This document shows, piece after piece, positions 61,032 through 64,000 of a stretch of 64,000 nucleotides of DNA (its first letter is position 1; each line of letters starts with the position of its first letter). The notes under the pieces are model-generated. The model was not told the origin of the DNA. It was given only the letters and a program-made list of their open reading frames with translations, and did not search any database. The translations under genes and the position numbers were made by a program. Source of the stretch: Alphaproteobacteria bacterium SS10 (GTDB taxonomy: Bacteria > Pseudomonadota > Alphaproteobacteria > TMED2); assembly GCA_019192455.1 (NCBI GenBank), contig JAHCML010000006.1, forward strand, positions 124,604-188,603, in the 5' to 3' direction.

Positions 61032-62392
61032 TCGGCGAACTCTCGATCCTTGAGCTTCAGCAGACGGTCAACAACATCCGTCTCCTTATGCCCGGTCATA
61101 AGCATGTGAACATTCTCAAGGTTCGCGACCCAGCGGAAGCTTTGAATATCGCTGTTAATCGGGCGGTCAAAGATTTCGCGGATCTCTGTCGCCGCCTTCA
61201 TCCACTCTTTCGGGCAATGCTCGTCTTCTGGGCGATACCAGAGCGAAATCACATGCTGCAGCGCCTTCACCTCAGCGCGGTAATGCTCATGGATCTCGTT
61301 ATAAGAGCCCTGGGCATCATCACGTTCACCGGCCAGAACCTGGGCAACCGTTCGACCAGCCAAGCCACCGAACGAGACACACAGCGTGACACCCTGTGAC
61401 AGCAGCGGGTCGAGGAAACGGGCGGCATCGCCAACCGCAATCCAATTAGCACCGGAGGTCACCGTACTCTCATAAGAGTAGTCAGGGTGCCGGTAATGGT
61501 GGTCCGGGTCCTGCGGATTGCCGAGGTAGTCGACCACATTAGCCTGATCAAATTTGAACAGCTTCGCTTCAGGCATGTCGTTCAAGCGCTTGAAGAAGCC
61601 ACCTTCCCATTCATCAGACACAATCCCGACCGAGATCAGGTCGTCCTTCAGCCTGGCAATCCAGGCCCAGCCACGGCCGAATGAGATGATGTTCGATCCT
61701 TCTTTATAGAAGCCGAGCTTCTCCGCCTCCTCGTACTCAATCTTACTGAAGTAGGTGTAGCGGGAAGACATGGCCCGAATGCTAAGCGGGACACGTTTGC
61801 CAATCTTCTTAGGAATGATCGCGGCCTGGCCACTGGCATCAACCACCTGCGCTGGGCGGATCTTTTCCTCGGTGCCATCGGGATGCTCTAGGGACGCGCC
61901 CATGACCATGGTGTGCTCACCCTGGCTAGCGATCCGCAGATCCTTAACCTTCGCTGGAATGAACTTGGCACCACGCTTGATAGCGATATCGAGAAGGGTT
62001 CGGTCAAACTCATGGCGCGGCACCATCATGGTGTACCAATCACCATCTTCGGCGACCAACTCCTCGGGATAGTCACCGCGATCCACATCGGCAACCCACG
62101 GATCTGAGTTGTGAACCCGCCAGGGGGAACGATCTTTGCCATGAACAAAGGTGAAGCCAAATTTGCGGCCCCAGCCATGACGCTCTTGGGCTGCCTTGAT
62201 CTCTGGAACCAGATCAAAGCGGTCGAGCTCCATCATGGTATTGGTCAGTAGAATTTCGCCGATACGATGTCGTTCACCCGGATCTTTATCGACAATCACA
62301 ACCCGCAGCTCCGGGTTCTCTTTAAGCGCCCCAATCGCGGCCATACAGCCGGCAGGCCCAGCACCAATCACCAGAACATCGACAGAATTCAT
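61028..62392 (-). CDS. FAD-dependent oxidoreductase, flavin-halogenase-like
   Basis: A 454-residue flavoprotein of the halogenase/geranylgeranyl-reductase group. The dinucleotide motif VLVIGAGPAGCMAA is at residues 5-18, and HRIGEILLTNTM (about 42-53) corresponds to the GESLLP motif. The lysine that is catalytic in halogenases is kept in GRKFGFTFVHG (about 74-84). The halogenase signature WxWxIP is present only partly as GWAWIARL, so Ala-Arg replaces Ile-Pro and true halogenase activity is uncertain; reduction or oxidation is an alternative. A 37-codon frame overlaps its start (TGATG), and a radical SAM gene is divergent upstream. Confidence 0.8.
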   Translation of the reverse strand: MNSVDVLVIGAGPAGCMAAIGALKENPELRVVIVDKDPGERHRIGEILLTNTMMELDRFDLVPEIKAAQERHGWGRKFGFTFVHGKDRSPWRVHNSDPWVADVDRGDYPEELVAEDGDWYTMMVPRHEFDRTLLDIAIKRGAKFIPAKVKDLRIASQGEHTMVMGASLEHPDGTEEKIRPAQVVDASGQAAIIPKKIGKRVPLSIRAMSSRYTYFSKIEYEEAEKLGFYKEGSNIISFGRGWAWIARLKDDLISVGIVSDEWEGGFFKRLNDMPEAKLFKFDQANVVDYLGNPQDPDHHYRHPDYSYESTVTSGANWIAVGDAARFLDPLLSQGVTLCVSFGGLAGRTVAQVLAGERDDAQGSYNEIHEHYRAEVKALQHVISLWYRPEDEHCPKEWMKAATEIREIFDRPINSDIQSFRWVANLENVHMLMTGHKETDVVDRLLKLKDREFAD

Positions 62393-62505
62393 CAGGTCTT
62401 GCCCCCAAAAACATCGAACCCCACGGCAATGTCTGATCGCCTAAAGCGTTCAAAATCAAAACCGTATAGGTCAGCAAAATACTGCAATTCAGTAATCTGT
62501 GCCAT
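62392..62505 (-). CDS. 37-residue peptide translationally coupled to the flavoprotein
   Basis: ATG 62505 opens a 37-codon frame whose TGA shares bases with the flavoprotein ATG (TGATG at 62394-62390), a classic coupling overlap. An in-frame stop lies five codons upstream, so the start is fixed unless a rare codon is used. The peptide begins MAQITELQYFADLYGFDF and ends GFDVFGGKT; it is rich in Phe, Tyr and Asp and has no Trp or Cys. It could be a modified-peptide precursor for the flavoprotein and the divergent radical SAM enzyme, or merely a leader ORF. Third-position GC is low and no good ribosome-binding site is seen. Confidence 0.4.
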   Translation of the reverse strand: MAQITELQYFADLYGFDFERFRRSDIAVGFDVFGGKT

Positions 62506-62684
62506 CGCGGACCAAGCTCAACCCCGCGCCAAATGTCGCTCTTGCCTGCCAACAACGCGATCCGGGCGTGACCTACGGCAAATTGACCGGCGTCTCCCGC
62601 TGCGCGCCAAAACAGTTAAATATATGGATTTATTGCGAAATTCTGACAGACTAGGTTGGACAAACACCCTTTAGGATAGCGATT

Positions 62685-62768
62685 GTGCGGATCAGTATCG
62701 GCACAGAGTTGCCCAATTGGTGGATATGCTCAAAAATACGCTATCTCGATGGGAAGCAGGGATTTTGA
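62685..62768 (+). CDS. Possible 27-residue peptide upstream of the radical SAM gene
   Basis: GTG 62685 with AGGAT (62673-62677) upstream opens a 27-codon frame that ends 9 bp before the radical SAM ATG. It encodes LPNWWICSKIRYLDG in its middle, an aromatic-rich stretch. Two ATA codons and its size make chance likely. Recorded because of its position before a radical SAM gene. Confidence 0.2.
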   Translation: MRISIGTELPNWWICSKIRYLDGKQGF

Positions 62769-62777
62769 TGGATTGGG

Positions 62778-64000
62778 ATGCTTGATCGGGCAGTAAATAC
62801 AGGGCCAACAGGCAGCAACGGACCGCCGGGGGTCAATGGTTCGTCTGAGCTGTTGGACACCCTGATCATCAATCTGGATTATGTTGGCAGCTGCGCCGGC
62901 AGCTGTCCCGTCTGCGCGTTGAGTGCCATTGAGCGCAAGCGGCAGCAGGCCTTCCTAAACCTTGATCAGATCGAACACGCGCTGGATGAGGCAGCGGCCC
63001 AAGGTGCCACCCAGGCCGAAAACCTGGTTCTCGGCATTGGCCGGGGAAATGTGCTCGACCTTGGCCCAGACACTGCTGACCGCCTGAATGAAATCGCCCA
63101 TGCAGCGAGCGATCGGTTCCAGTTCAATCATGGCCTGGCGGAGATTGCGACCTCTGTGATGGGCCGCCTCTCAGACCAGATTGAGAGCGCCACCCGTATT
63201 CATGAACAGATGACCAGCGCCAGCCACGGTATTGATCCACGCTTTGTCGTGGTTGCCAACGCGGCCAACACCTCGGCGAAGTATTGGGAACATCTCTGTT
63301 CATTTATCGACCATATGAGTGGGCTGCGCGGGCACGGTGATGGGTCAGGCAATATCTTGCTGATCAACTTATCGCTTGGCGATCTGCCGCCAGTTGAACA
63401 GTTGCTCGAGTTCGTCGGCCACTACCGCTTTCCGGTCAATGTCACCTGGGCCCCACCAATTGATCCCGTGGGCAATGAGCCCGCACGCTATGAGGCGTTA
63501 GAGGAATGGTTGTTGAAATGGTACGCCGCCTCAGTCAGCAACGGGATGGATAGCAGCCTGGTTCAGCGAACTAAGGAGGCCATGTTTAGCAACAGCCTCG
63601 ATATGGGTGACCTAAGGGCGCAAATTGATGGCCATGGCAATATGCTGCTGGTCGTCGATAACACCGGTGACCTGCATTACGGCTTCTCCTCCGTCAGTGC
63701 CGATATGGACCCCGTGCGATTTGCCAGCGGCGCCAGCCAAGGTGTTCAGCAACCGGCAAATGGCGAGAACCAGCGCATGGTGAAAACCCCAGCGCATGAG
63801 CTGGCAAAGCTGGTGCGCTGGCGGACCTGCCGGGCCTGCCCATATCTTGCCGCCTGTGTTGTGTCCGGTGGCTATAAGTCTGGCCTTCTGACAATTGACC
63901 GGTTGCTAGAGAATGAGGCACCGGTGACAGCGGATGTTTGCCCATCCGGCCTGCGCAGTGTTTTCCGGCATCATGATGAGCATGTGCTTGGCGATCATGA
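62778..64000 (+). CDS. Radical SAM protein with a SPASM/twitch-like C-terminal cysteine cluster (partial)
   Basis: At least 407 residues, open to the window end. The radical SAM 4Fe-4S motif CX3CX2C is at Cys39, Cys43 and Cys46 (GSCAGSCPVCALS), and a glycine-rich segment GIGRGN follows at the expected distance. The C-terminal part has CX2CX5C (Cys351, Cys354, Cys360) and a further Cys388, matching part of a SPASM or twitch domain that binds an auxiliary iron-sulfur cluster; the first SPASM cysteines are not seen. Such enzymes modify peptides or other substrates by radical chemistry. The start is ATG 62778. It is divergent from the halogenase-like gene across about 270 bp. Confidence 0.78.
   Translation, partial: MLDRAVNTGPTGSNGPPGVNGSSELLDTLIINLDYVGSCAGSCPVCALSAIERKRQQAFLNLDQIEHALDEAAAQGATQAENLVLGIGRGNVLDLGPDTADRLNEIAHAASDRFQFNHGLAEIATSVMGRLSDQIESATRIHEQMTSASHGIDPRFVVVANAANTSAKYWEHLCSFIDHMSGLRGHGDGSGNILLINLSLGDLPPVEQLLEFVGHYRFPVNVTWAPPIDPVGNEPARYEALEEWLLKWYAASVSNGMDSSLVQRTKEAMFSNSLDMGDLRAQIDGHGNMLLVVDNTGDLHYGFSSVSADMDPVRFASGASQGVQQPANGENQRMVKTPAHELAKLVRWRTCRACPYLAACVVSGGYKSGLLTIDRLLENEAPVTADVCPSGLRSVFRHHDEHVLGDH

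Overview
The window looks like a chromosomal stretch of a moderately GC-rich alphaproteobacterium. Supporting signs are a SAM-II (metA-motif) riboswitch, which is known mainly from Alphaproteobacteria, an ilvE / MarR / OmpR-type regulator / histidine kinase cluster, an mlaA-mlaC pair, TRAP and SsuABC-type transporters, and methylcitrate-cycle genes. A Rhodospirillales-like marine or aquatic heterotroph is my best guess, but this is an inference and no marker gene here fixes the genus. Genes are densely packed on both strands. I saw no prophage, insertion sequence, CRISPR array or rRNA. The one tRNA found is tRNA-Leu(CAA).

Layout, 1-16.5 kb: propionate catabolism (prpD-prpB, minus strand; prpB runs off the left edge); a ParE-type toxin-antitoxin pair with an 8-G tract as its ribosome-binding site; a SAM-II riboswitch with a downstream terminator and a convincing antiterminator pairing, leading into a four-gene sulfonate-type ABC transporter/OsmC operon; ilvE divergent from a MarR - response regulator - kinase operon; a site-2 protease; pyrE; and a TRAP transporter (dctP-dctQ-dctM). 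16.5-30 kb: mmsA (which yields propionyl-CoA and may feed the prp pathway), a DUF1028 protein, an iron alcohol dehydrogenase with a membrane protein, a convergent pair that resembles purine-catabolic enzymes (OHCU decarboxylase fold and M20 amidohydrolase) but has lost the family's catalytic residues, a large orphan protein, a sulfotransferase-like protein, a HAD phosphatase, a Cys/His-domain coiled-coil protein and signal peptidase I.

30-48 kb: an acyl-CoA dehydrogenase, a trypsin-like protease with a Pro-Asp-Thr linker and DUF5648 repeats, an acyl-CoA synthetase, an ankyrin/SH3 protein, an RND efflux pump with its adaptor, tRNA-Leu, and a possible glycosylation locus (TPR protein, FkbM methyltransferase, SPINDLY/O-GlcNAc-transferase-like protein). 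These are followed by a VTT-domain membrane protein, DsbB, and an alpha/beta hydrolase whose nucleophile serine is replaced by glycine. 48-64 kb: HNH endonuclease, pentapeptide-repeat protein, thioesterase, mlaA-mlaC, EttA, a membrane-anchored PAS/DEDDh exonuclease, several orphan proteins, a Tat-exported alkaline-phosphatase-superfamily protein coupled to a membrane protein, and a SAM methyltransferase. The right edge carries a halogenase-like flavoprotein, translationally coupled to a 37-codon peptide frame and divergent from a radical SAM protein (CX3CX2C) truncated by the window end.

The two points most worth following are (1) the SAM-II riboswitch with a built-in antiterminator controlling a sulfur-compound importer, and (2) the right-edge peptide / flavoprotein / radical SAM arrangement, which could be a small peptide-modification system. 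The set of apparently inactivated enzymes (uraD-like, M20, alpha/beta hydrolase) is a third theme.
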